64,000 nt of DNA from Candidatus Nanopelagicales bacterium (GTDB taxonomy: Bacteria; Actinomycetota; Actinomycetes; S36-B12). This document shows, piece by piece, positions 47,890 to 55,453 of this stretch; positions within the stretch are counted from its first letter, which is position 1, and every line of letters starts with the position of its first letter. The position numbers were made by a program, and so were the translations under genes. Location of the stretch: positions 62,001 to 126,000 of the forward strand of contig JAGYKV010000010.1 in NCBI GenBank assembly GCA_018401415.1, in the 5' to 3' direction. The notes beneath the pieces are model-generated. The model searched no databases, had not been told where the DNA came from, and saw only the letters and a program-made list of their open reading frames with translations.

Positions 47890-48274
47890 TTACGCAGGTG
47901 GGTGCACCGGTAGGTCAAGACCGCAGTGTTCGATGACGAGTTGCCAGTATCTGGTTTCATTTGTTGGTGGGCCCGCGAGGTGGCCAAGGCCGCTGGTGAA
48001 CCACAGGTGCCAGTGGTGAACGTATCGTCGGAGCCGCTGGTGGTCGGCTCCGTGCTCATGAAGCCGACGGGCACGTTCACATAGGCACGTTCACACAAGC
48101 ACTGGATGCTCACCGGTGAGGGTTCAAGGTGCCGGTGCGGGTGCAGAACAAATCCCAGGAAATCACACCCCCTTTCTGTCCGTCCAATGAATCTTTTGTC
48201 GGGATGAACTTGTAACCGAAGGTCGGTGAGGACCTGATGCATGCGCGCGATCGCCCGTCGAAGTAGGAATCGGG
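47890..48274 (-). pseudogene. Reverse transcriptase, C-terminal fragment
   Basis: Near-identical to the last ~120 codons of the intact reverse transcriptase (48841-49211), including the 70 bp between precursor and stop codon. It has a 14-bp insertion (ACGTTCACACAAGC) that breaks the frame, and it ends abruptly at 48274 before the catalytic region. The 63 bp from 48275 to 48337 match nothing else here. Confidence 0.85.
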
Positions 48275-48337
48275 GATTATCGTGGGGTGGGTCGGGCTCG
48301 AACCGACTCCATTTGTCGAGATATTCATTGCTTTCAG

Positions 48338-48464
48338 GCCGGTCGCGGCGCTTACCTGGTGCGGTAGTTTTCTTCGCCTACTTAATGATGGTTGGGTGTT
48401 CACTAAGTGATACGCAGATTCCTTCCCTAATGGTTTGTAGCGGTGTATCGTTCCGGTAACTACT
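48338..48464 (+). repeat. 127-bp upstream repeat, copy B
   Basis: Second copy of 46121-46247. Ends 18 bp before the ATG of precursor copy 3. Confidence 0.85.
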
Positions 48465-48482
48465 AAATGTTAGGGAAAAATT

Positions 48483-48770
48483 ATGGATGCTCAAAGTTTT
48501 TTAGCAGCTCTTACCCCGGCTGTGACGGATGCGGATGCGCGGGAACGTTTCCTTGCCGACCCCAAAGCGGTACTAGCAGCTGCGGGTCTGGATCTACCGG
48601 AGTGGTTCACGGTGACTGCACGTGAAGGTGATGCGGCTGAACTGATCATCACCGTGCCGGCCCTACTCGACCCTGATGCTGACCTCAGCGACGACGTTCT
48701 CGATGGCGTTGCGGGCGGGGCGGATTGGAAGTCCTATACGCAGGGGTTGTGTGGTGCAGTTAGTTGGTAG
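48483..48770 (+). CDS. NHLP-type RiPP precursor peptide, copy 3 (intact)
   Basis: 95 residues. The leader has RERFLADPKAVLAAAGLDLP, then FTVTAREGDAAELIITVP, then LSDDVLDGVAGG, the layout of NHLP (TIGR03793-like) leaders with a double-glycine cleavage site. The core after GG is ADWKSYTQGLCGAVSW: 16 residues with one Cys, two Ser and one Thr. AGGG lies before the ATG. No lanthionine synthetase, YcaO, radical SAM enzyme or peptidase-ABC transporter is in the window, so maturation would need distant genes. It converges with a reverse transcriptase 70 bp away. Confidence 0.85.
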   Translation: MDAQSFLAALTPAVTDADARERFLADPKAVLAAAGLDLPEWFTVTAREGDAAELIITVPALLDPDADLSDDVLDGVAGGADWKSYTQGLCGAVSW

Positions 48771-48840
48771 GTGAGTGGGCGTGGTTGACTAACCCACCCG
48801 CAGTGGTGGTGTGCGGTGTGAGCGTGCGTGGGCGGGAGGC

Positions 48841-49716
48841 TTACGCAGGTGGGTGCACCGGTAGGTCAAGACCGCAGTGTTCGATGACGAGTTGCCAGTA
48901 TCTGGTTTCATTTGTTGGTGGGCCCGCGAGGTGGCCAAGGCCGCTGGTGAACCACAGGTGCCAGTGGTGAACGTATCGTCGGAGCCGCTGGTGGTCGGCT
49001 CCGTGCTCGTGAAGCCGACGGGCACGTTCGCATAGGCGCTGGATGCTCACCGGTGAGGGCTCAAGGTGCCGGTGCGGGTGCAGAACAAATCCCAGGAAAT
49101 CACACCCCCTTTCTGCCCGTCCAATGAATCTTTTGTCGGGATGAACCTGTAACCGAAGGTCGGTGAGGACCTGGTGCATGCGCGCGATCGCCCGTCGAAG
49201 TAGGAATCGGGTTCGCGCCATGATGATGAAGTCGTCGGCGTAACGGATGTAGTCGATATCGCAATGCTCACGTAGGTCTTCGATGGCTGTATCAAGTGGG
49301 CTGAGATAGATGGCGCCCAATAGTGGAGACAGGCTGCCGCCGGCGACCATGCCGCGACCAGTGGAGCGCACATCAGGTACCGCGAGGTATTCCTGCACAA
49401 CCGAAGCGAGCTTCGGTGGTACTCGTGCGTCTGTGATGATCCGATTCAGGACCGAGTGATCCATCGTTTCGTAGTAGGAGCGAATATCAAATCGGGCGAT
49501 GAAAGGCAAAGCCCGCAAGCGGGCGTGCACGAACACGACACCGCGTTTGACACCACCGTGGCCGCGCACATTGGTGCAGGAGCGAGAGATCCGAGGCACT
49601 CGCGCAACCTCCAAGGCCTGCTTGGTGTCCTTAATCACGTCAATACTCGGCGCCGCCCACGACACGAACCGGTGCCCATCAGCCCACCACATGCCCGAAT
49701 AGGTAAGCACGGCCAC
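48841..49716 (-). CDS. Reverse transcriptase (group II-like/unclassified, no maturase)
   Basis: 291 residues. Motifs in order: VRGHGGVKRGV, ARFDIRSYYETMDH (catalytic Asp ~77), VAGGSLSPLLGAIYL, YIRYADDFIIMA (YADD at 159-162), VHPDKRFIGR, GCDFLGF. All catalytic Asps are present. The protein is short, has no maturase or HNH domain, and may lack part of the N-terminus; the start is uncertain, as the frame opens just upstream. It shares its 3' flank with the precursor gene. Related short RTs occur widely in bacteria with unclear function. Confidence 0.85.
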   Translation of the reverse strand: MAVLTYSGMWWADGHRFVSWAAPSIDVIKDTKQALEVARVPRISRSCTNVRGHGGVKRGVVFVHARLRALPFIARFDIRSYYETMDHSVLNRIITDARVPPKLASVVQEYLAVPDVRSTGRGMVAGGSLSPLLGAIYLSPLDTAIEDLREHCDIDYIRYADDFIIMARTRFLLRRAIARMHQVLTDLRLQVHPDKRFIGRAERGCDFLGFVLHPHRHLEPSPVSIQRLCERARRLHEHGADHQRLRRYVHHWHLWFTSGLGHLAGPPTNETRYWQLVIEHCGLDLPVHPPA

Positions 49717-49911
49717 CCCCAGCCTGGTCAGCGGTCAGATAGATACACCGGACATTATCGTGACCAGATGGCACGTGATAGCCGCGGAAAACCAAGGCCT
49801 CGTTGACTCAAAGCTCATCGCCCAGCATTGCGCTTCCAAACACTCGGCGACATCGGCGCTGCTCGCAAGTAGTCATAAAGGGCAGTGGGGGAATGTTCAA
49901 CGCAACCACTA

Positions 49912-50301
49912 TCAGTTGATAGCCGTGCAAATTCTGTAAACGGCATCGTCGTGCGCCAATGCGCATTCCAGAACCTGTCGGGCTTGTGTGCCTAGACTGT
50001 CGCCGAGACGAGAAAGGACTCTTATGGCCTGCCGATCCGTACGATCAATGGCGATGCGCACCCCACCTGTGGACGGATGTCGATGCAGCAACGACCAGTA
50101 GCCCAGCAGTTGATTAGGCCCGGGGGCAGCAACAAGCCGGTTCAACCCGCCGCAGCCCTTGCGTTGGGGCCATTCGAGTGCAATCTCGCCCCGTGCCCGC
50201 CCCGTGCCCGCCCCGTGAAACCTGAGAACGGGTGCAACACCGTGAGACACTTTCAGAGGTGTGAAACGCCAGAAACGCTTACGCAGCTTCATTTTCCTCA
50301 T
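49912..50301 (-). CDS. Hypothetical ORF in the island, doubtful
   Basis: 129 codons, Arg-rich N-terminus (MRKMKLRKRFWRF) and a helical C-terminal half (RQAIRVLSRLGDSLGTQARQ). No family recognised and no clear ribosome site. Part of it is an 11-bp DNA repeat. It may be a gene fragment. The rest of the stretch 49717-50311 shows no other gene. Confidence 0.35.
   Translation of the reverse strand: MRKMKLRKRFWRFTPLKVSHGVAPVLRFHGAGTGRARGEIALEWPQRKGCGGLNRLVAAPGPNQLLGYWSLLHRHPSTGGVRIAIDRTDRQAIRVLSRLGDSLGTQARQVLECALAHDDAVYRICTAIN
50188..50217. repeat. 11-bp tandem repeat
   Basis: GCCCCGTGCCC repeated 2.7 times without mismatch, inside the doubtful ORF near the right end of the island. Confidence 0.85.
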
Positions 50302-50311
50302 AAAACACTTG

Positions 50312-50382
50312 CTCCCGGGGGAGGGATCGAACCTCCGTTGACGGATTCAAAGTCCGCTGTCCTGCCGCTAGACGACCCGGGA
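50312..50382 (-). tRNA. tRNA-Gln (TTG), island right boundary copy
   Basis: 71 nt, identical to 45459-45529. Same strand, so the pair forms a direct repeat 4853 bp apart. One may be the original gene and the other a copy made on integration or duplication. Confidence 0.92.
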
Positions 50383-50497
50383 TTATTGGGTGAAATGGCA
50401 AGGCGTAATGCGTCCCACAGCCTAGGCGTTGTCCGCTATCGGGGAGCACTCGACTCCGATAGACGCACGTGCGGCTCCTGTCATCGAACAACTTGCA

Positions 50498-50531
50498 AGT
50501 TACGGTAGCGTAGGTTACGGTAGCGTAACTT
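50498..50531. promoter_or_regulatory. Tandem TetR-type operators before the desaturase
   Basis: TTACGGTAGCGTA occurs at 50500-50512 and again at 50515-50527, 15 bp apart. Each is an imperfect palindrome (TTACG-S-TA-S-CGTAA type), like sites used by TetR regulators of fatty-acid genes. They lie ~25-55 bp before the desaturase start. Confidence 0.65.
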
Positions 50532-50554
50532 GTCCGATAGCCGAGAGGAATCCC

Positions 50555-51532
50555 ATGACCACACTGATGCCCGAAGACATCATTTTTGATGAAAACCAAG
50601 ACGATGCCGAGTATCTGGGTAAAGGGATGCGAATCACGATCGGTGCATTTGTTGTCATTCCCCTGATCGCCGTGGCGTTTGCTATTCCGGTCGCGTGGGG
50701 CGGTTGGTTGTCCTGGCTCGATCTCGCGCTCGCTGTTGGTCTGTGGGCACTCACCGCAGGCGGAATCACGGTCGGATACCACCGGTATTTCACCCACAGA
50801 TCATTCAAAGCAAATCGCGCGGTCAAAATTACATTGGCTTTTTTCGGATCACTTGCGATTCAAGGTTCACTTGATCAGTGGGTCGCAGATCACCGCAAGC
50901 ACCACAAATTCTCCGACGAAATAGGCGACCCCCACTCTCCGTGGCGTTTCGGAACATCTCGCAAAGCGATTGCAAAAGGCCTGCTCTACTCACACGTTGG
51001 CTGGCTTTTCGAAAGTGATAACACCGGCATTGAGAAATACGCGCCGGATATTGCCCGGGATAAAGACCTCACCTGGATGTCCAAGCACTTTTATATTTTT
51101 GTTATTTCCAGTTTGTTGCTGCCAGCCGTACTCGGCGGGCTCATCACCTGGTCATGGATGGGCGCACTGACCGCATTTTTCTGGGCTGGACTTATTCGCA
51201 TTGCATTCGTGCATCACGTGACCTGGTCCATTAACAGTATTTGCCATGTCTTTGGCACCCGGCCGTTCCAGTCGAGAGATCTGTCCAGCAATGTTGCTTG
51301 GCTTGCAATTCCATCTATGGGTGAGTCGTGGCACAACATGCATCATGTTGACCCGTCATCAGCCCGCCACGGTGTGCTCAAAGGCCAAGTTGATATTTCA
51401 GCCAGTTTGATTAAAGGCATGGAAAAGACAGGGCTGGTCACCGATGTACGCTGGCCAAAACCTGAACGACTTGCCAAGAAATTGAAGAACCCCGAAGACC
51501 GATTCCGCCTTCGCGGCTACCAGCCCGAGTAG
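50555..51532 (+). CDS. Acyl-CoA/acyl-lipid delta-9 desaturase
   Basis: 325 residues. Membrane di-iron desaturase with three His boxes: GYHRYFTHRSF, WVADHRKHHKFSD and SWHNMHHVDPSSARHG, plus four membrane helices. It puts a double bond into saturated acyl chains, controlling membrane fluidity. ATG 50555 with GAGAGGAA upstream. Probably regulated by the TetR gene 10 bp downstream. Confidence 0.93.
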   Translation: MTTLMPEDIIFDENQDDAEYLGKGMRITIGAFVVIPLIAVAFAIPVAWGGWLSWLDLALAVGLWALTAGGITVGYHRYFTHRSFKANRAVKITLAFFGSLAIQGSLDQWVADHRKHHKFSDEIGDPHSPWRFGTSRKAIAKGLLYSHVGWLFESDNTGIEKYAPDIARDKDLTWMSKHFYIFVISSLLLPAVLGGLITWSWMGALTAFFWAGLIRIAFVHHVTWSINSICHVFGTRPFQSRDLSSNVAWLAIPSMGESWHNMHHVDPSSARHGVLKGQVDISASLIKGMEKTGLVTDVRWPKPERLAKKLKNPEDRFRLRGYQPE

Positions 51533-51535
51533 GTT
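51530..51535 (+). promoter_or_regulatory. -10 box of leaderless TetR gene
   Basis: TAGGTT, 6 nt before the ATG at 51542; it overlaps the stop codon of the desaturase gene. Confidence 0.45.
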
Positions 51536-51541
51536 CTTGCC

Positions 51542-52240
51542 ATGGAAAGCAAGGAAACTGCGGAGAAAATTGCACCCGTGGTGGAACTGCGCACCGGTCC
51601 TAAAATGGAGGTTCCCTCTGCCGTCCGAGTCACGGGTGGCTCAAAAGTTCGCATGACCGGCCAAGAGCGGCGCGAACAGCTGCTCAGTATTGGGCGCAAA
51701 CTGTTTTCCGAGAAGGGCTTTGAATCAGTAACGGTTGAGGAAATCGCCGCCAAAGCAGATGTGTCCAAGCCCGTTGTCTACGAACACTTTGGTGGAAAAG
51801 AAGGGCTTTATGCGGTTGTTGTGGATCGCGAAACAAATGCCTTGCTTGACGCGGTCACCGATTCGCTCACCGCGGGTTCCGCTCGTCAGCTCGTGGAGCA
51901 AGCAGGCATGGCATTCTTCAACTACATTGACAGCAATCCACAAGGATTCAGAATCCTGGTGAGGGATTCCCCAGTCGCCCAACAAACGGGATCATTCGCC
52001 AGCCTGATGGTGGATATTGCAAGTCAAGTGGAACATGTACTCGCGGCCGAATTCAAATCACATGGTTTCAACGAAAAGGTCGCACCCATGTATGCCCAAA
52101 TGCTGGTGGGCATGGTTGCATTCACCGGCCAATGGTGGCTCGATGTTCGCAAACCCAAGAAGGAAGAAGTGGTGGCCCATCTGGTCAACTTGGCCTGGAA
52201 TGGCCTGGCTCACCTTGAGCCAAAACCCCGACTGAATTAA
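51542..52240 (+). CDS. TetR regulator, FasR-like (lipid metabolism)
   Basis: 232 residues with a ~35-residue N-terminal tail, then HTH GFESVTVEEIAAKADVSKPV and VYEHFGGKEGLYAVVVDRE, which closely follows the actinobacterial FasR/fatty-acid regulator pattern. The C-terminal domain would bind acyl-CoA. It sits next to the desaturase and its tandem operators, so it most likely controls that gene. Confidence 0.88.
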   Translation: MESKETAEKIAPVVELRTGPKMEVPSAVRVTGGSKVRMTGQERREQLLSIGRKLFSEKGFESVTVEEIAAKADVSKPVVYEHFGGKEGLYAVVVDRETNALLDAVTDSLTAGSARQLVEQAGMAFFNYIDSNPQGFRILVRDSPVAQQTGSFASLMVDIASQVEHVLAAEFKSHGFNEKVAPMYAQMLVGMVAFTGQWWLDVRKPKKEEVVAHLVNLAWNGLAHLEPKPRLN

Positions 52241-52248
52241 ATGAATTG

Positions 52249-52276
52249 TCAAGATTCTTGACATCAAGATTCTTGA
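52249..52276. promoter_or_regulatory. Doubled palindromic operator of the MarR gene
   Basis: TCAAGATTCTTGA, a perfect 13-bp palindrome, occurs twice (52249-52261 and 52264-52276), 15 bp apart. It covers the -35 region directly upstream of the MarR -10 box, as expected for autorepression. Confidence 0.75.
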
Positions 52277-52278
52277 AC

Positions 52279-52284
52279 TAAACT
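52279..52284 (+). promoter_or_regulatory. -10 box of leaderless MarR gene
   Basis: TAAACT, 6 nt before the ATG; 2 nt after the second palindrome. Confidence 0.5.
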
Positions 52285-52290
52285 CGGTTC

Positions 52291-52807
52291 ATGCAATCGC
52301 CTGATTCGGGGCCGCAGCCCGATGAAGTGGACCTGATAGTCACGGCTTGGCGCGAGCAACGTCCAGACCTGGACGTGAGTCCGCTCGAAATTCTCTCCCG
52401 GCTCTCGCGGGTTGCCCGCCACCTCGATGCCGTTCGGGCACAAGCGTTTCGTAATCACCAATTGGATTCATGGGAATTCGATGTACTCGCTGCGCTTCGA
52501 AGGGTGGGTTCCCCGTTCGCACTCTCTCCCGGCTGCGCTGGCCAACAGCACCCACGTCACGAGTGGCACCATGACCACGCGTGTTGATCGATTACTCGAA
52601 AGAGGATTCGTTACTCGATTCCCCGATCCACATGATCGCCGGGGAGTGCAAGTTCAACTGACTGATTTTGGTAGAGAGGCTGTCGATGGCGCATTCACCG
52701 ACCTTCTTGGCAGCGAATCGACCATTTTGGCCGGCATCAGCATGAAGGACCAACGCGAGTTAGCCGAGCAACTTCGTCAGTTGCTGGATCAATTTGACGT
52801 TGAGTGA
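52291..52807 (+). pseudogene. MarR-family regulator, frameshifted by one base
   Basis: Frame one gives VSPLEILSRLSRVARHLDAV and LDSWEFDVLAALRRVGSPF. Frame two continues PAALANSTHVTSGTMTTRVD and LLERGFVTRFPDPHDRRGVQ, the MarR winged helix with its D-x-R-D/G-R-R wing. One extra base in CCCGG at 52528-52532 explains the break; the interval is 517 nt, one over a multiple of three. Joined length ~171 residues, normal for the family. The doubled palindrome upstream suggests a functional gene. Overlaps convergent ispE by 19 bp. Confidence 0.85.
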
Positions 52808-53724
52808 GTCACTCTGGCACCTGGTACCGGACCACGAGCGGTGCGCACCGTGCGACATACACCAGCACCTGATAACCGCGCCGCAACATCAAGCGCATGG
52901 CTGGCATCGCGCGTCAGGAATACGCACGTGGGACCGCTGCCCGACACAATTCCGGCGAGAGCCCCTAGTTCAACCCCCGTTTCCAAGACACGTTGCACGG
53001 TGGGTTTAAGCGATATGGCTGCGGCCTGTAGGTCATTACTCAATTCATGGGCCAACGTCACCGGATCCCCGGCTCTCAATGCGTAAAGCAGCGCCTCTGG
53101 AACAAAAGGAGCGGTGACTTTATGGTGGGATAATTCACGAAGTCGATCACACTCGGCGTACACCCTCGGCGTGGATAATCCGCCTTCGTTGAAGGCAATC
53201 ACCCAGTGAAACTCACCTGTTGAAATCACGGGTGTCAGTACCTCTCCCCTGCTTGTGCCCATTGATGTTCCGCCATGAAGTGCAAATGGAACGTCTGAGC
53301 CCAACTGGGTTGCGAGGGAATCAAGTTCAATCTTTGGTGTGTGTGTTTGCCAGAGTGAATCACAAGCAATCAGGGCGCCGGCGGCATCTGCTGAACCACC
53401 TGCCATGCCGCCAGCGACTGGTATTTTTTTGTGCACATGCACGGTGACATTGGGACTGATTCCATGGTGCCGTGCCAACAACTCAGCGGCAACGGCCATG
53501 AGATTCTTCGAGTCCTTGGGAACGAACTGAGCCCCCTCGCCTTCTACTTCGATTTTCACTCCAACGGCGGAACCTGTCGTCTCACTGGCCGTCACCGTGT
53601 CGCACATATCTACGGCGTGGAACACGGTGGCAAGATCGTGGTATCCGTCGGCGCGCACGGGACCCACCCCAAGGTGCAAGTTGATCTTGGCAGGAACCGT
53701 GACTGTGACCGAACGTTCAACCAT
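52789..53724 (-). CDS. ispE: 4-diphosphocytidyl-2-C-methyl-D-erythritol kinase
   Basis: 311 residues of the GHMP kinase fold, step four of the MEP isoprenoid pathway. N-terminus [23 protein letters not shown] loop [15 protein letters not shown], and GSGPTCVFL near the C-terminus are the three GHMP motifs. Follows ksgA as in other actinobacteria. Confidence 0.94.
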   Translation of the reverse strand: MVERSVTVTVPAKINLHLGVGPVRADGYHDLATVFHAVDMCDTVTASETTGSAVGVKIEVEGEGAQFVPKDSKNLMAVAAELLARHHGISPNVTVHVHKKIPVAGGMAGGSADAAGALIACDSLWQTHTPKIELDSLATQLGSDVPFALHGGTSMGTSRGEVLTPVISTGEFHWVIAFNEGGLSTPRVYAECDRLRELSHHKVTAPFVPEALLYALRAGDPVTLAHELSNDLQAAAISLKPTVQRVLETGVELGALAGIVSGSGPTCVFLTRDASHALDVAARLSGAGVCRTVRTARGPVPGARVTHSTSN

Positions 53725-53735
53725 GACGCCTCAAT

Positions 53736-54590
53736 CTAGTCCGCATGTTTCACGAGAGTGTCACTTAAGGCCACAAAACGTGAAAGATCCAATGTTTCAG
53801 CGCGATCGGTTGGATCGATACCAGCACTTCGAAGTGCCGTCTCCGCCAACGCCGGTGAACCCGCGTACTCGGACAACCCTGCTCGAAGAGTTTTTCGGCG
53901 GTGGGCGAAGCATGCGTCCACGGTCGAAAATACTTTGGTCCGATTCCCCTGCTGAGGTTGCACCTTTATTCGGACCAATCCAGAGTCAACATTCGGAGCT
54001 GGCCAGAACACATTTTTGCCAATATTGCCTGCGGATTCAGCTCTACCAAACCACTTGATTTTGACACTGGGAATTCCATAGGTCCGAGATCCAGGGCCGG
54101 CACAGATCCGATCCGCAACCTCTTTCTGCACCATGACCAGGACATTTGAAACACTGGGGAAAGTCTCCAAGAGGTGAATAATCACGGGCACCGCAATGTT
54201 GTAGGGAAGATTTGCCACAATTGATGTGGGCTGCACTCCCTGAAGTTGCTCCGGTGTGATCTTGAGGGCATCCCCCTCTATCACCGTCAGTCGATTCGCG
54301 TGATCCGGTGCAAATTGCTGCACCGTGTGCGGAAGTTCGCGCGCAAGTCGGGGATCAATCTCCACCGCGACCACCTTGTTGGCTTGAGCAATCAAACCTA
54401 ATGTGAGGCTGCCTAGTCCCGGTCCTACTTCAAGAACAATATCTGCTTCGGTGATATGGGACTGATCCACAATGTAACGAACCGTATTCGGATCAATGAC
54501 AAAGTTCTGTCCCAATTTTTTTGTCGGAGTAATGTCCAGCTTGCTGGCCAGTTGACGAATGACAGTCGCGCCCAGCAATTCCACCGTCAC
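53736..54590 (-). CDS. rsmA: 16S rRNA dimethyladenosine transferase
   Basis: 284 residues. KsgA/RsmA dimethylates two adjacent adenines near the 3' end of 16S rRNA. KKLGQNFVIDPNT, the SAM loop VLEVGPGLGSLTLGL, and the catalytic NLPYNIAVP are present. Eight bp downstream of tatD. Confidence 0.95.
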   Translation of the reverse strand: MTVELLGATVIRQLASKLDITPTKKLGQNFVIDPNTVRYIVDQSHITEADIVLEVGPGLGSLTLGLIAQANKVVAVEIDPRLARELPHTVQQFAPDHANRLTVIEGDALKITPEQLQGVQPTSIVANLPYNIAVPVIIHLLETFPSVSNVLVMVQKEVADRICAGPGSRTYGIPSVKIKWFGRAESAGNIGKNVFWPAPNVDSGLVRIKVQPQQGNRTKVFSTVDACFAHRRKTLRAGLSEYAGSPALAETALRSAGIDPTDRAETLDLSRFVALSDTLVKHAD

Positions 54591-54597
54591 GGGTTAC

Positions 54598-55446
54598 TCA
54601 CCAATTCCCAAAGGCATTTATCGCGTTGTCGGAAAGCATTGTGCACATTTCTAACTCGGGTATTCCGCGGCGCTCAGCAATGGCACGGACCGTGTACGGC
54701 ATGAGATAACTGGCATTCACGCGACCGCGATTCGGGGTTGGAGTCAAATACGGTGCATCGGTCTCCACCAGAAGCAACTGATTCGGTACCTGATCAAGAG
54801 CCTCGCGAAGTGACTCCGCATTCTTAAAGGTGACAACTCCCGCAAAAGACATGTACCAACCATTCTCGGCACACACTCTCGCCATGGTCGCATCTCCGCT
54901 AAAGCAATGAAAAACAACTTTCGCTGGCGCACCCTGATCGATCAGAACCGACAGGACATCGGCATGTGAATCCCTGTCGTGAATCACGAGTGTCTTATTC
55001 ACCTCACGAGCAAGGTCAATATGCCAGCGAAATGAACGGTGTTGGGCTTCCCGACCGGATTCATCGGTTCGGAAATAATCAAGACCGGTCTCGCCAATTC
55101 CCCGCACCGCGGGATCCGTGGCCAGTTCAGCAATCCGGGCAAGCGCTGAGTCAAGGTCGCCCGCTGTTGCACGCCGCGGTGCTTCATTGGGGTGAAGGCC
55201 AACGGTCGCTATCACTTCGGAGTATTTGCGGGCAGCACCAATGGCCCACTCGGATGACTCAAGGTCGCACCCAACTTGAACGACTCGATCAACACCGACA
55301 CTTCGGGCCCTGTCAAGGAGTTCACGTGGATCGGGGATCTCCAAACCGTGCAAGTTCCGATCATGGACATCCAGATGGGTATGCGAATCAATAACAGTTC
55401 CCTCAAGCGGTAGGGGAGGGTGAGGCCAATCTGTGGCGGTGCTCAT
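54598..55446 (-). CDS. tatD: TatD-family metal-dependent DNase
   Basis: 282 residues from ATG 55446. Metal ligands appear in VIDSHTHLD, GIGETGLDYFR, VIHDRDSH, VFHCFSGD and VETDAPYL. TatD-like enzymes are 3' exonucleases/deoxyribonucleases. The longer open frame to 55605 overlaps metG and is rejected. Confidence 0.93.
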   Translation of the reverse strand: MSTATDWPHPPLPLEGTVIDSHTHLDVHDRNLHGLEIPDPRELLDRARSVGVDRVVQVGCDLESSEWAIGAARKYSEVIATVGLHPNEAPRRATAGDLDSALARIAELATDPAVRGIGETGLDYFRTDESGREAQHRSFRWHIDLAREVNKTLVIHDRDSHADVLSVLIDQGAPAKVVFHCFSGDATMARVCAENGWYMSFAGVVTFKNAESLREALDQVPNQLLLVETDAPYLTPTPNRGRVNASYLMPYTVRAIAERRGIPELEMCTMLSDNAINAFGNW

Positions 55447-55453
55447 GTGAAAA

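Noticed and set aside
47762-49716. Classical diversity-generating retroelement (variable repeat plus template repeat)
   Set aside because: An RT is next to a variable gene end, but the two cores do not align with adenine-only changes, their phase relative to the shared flank differs by 7 nt, and no template copy of either core is visible. Kept only as a looser RT-diversification hypothesis.
50188-50217. CRISPR-like repeats near the island end
   Set aside because: Three back-to-back 11-bp units with no spacers and no cas genes; it is a simple tandem repeat.
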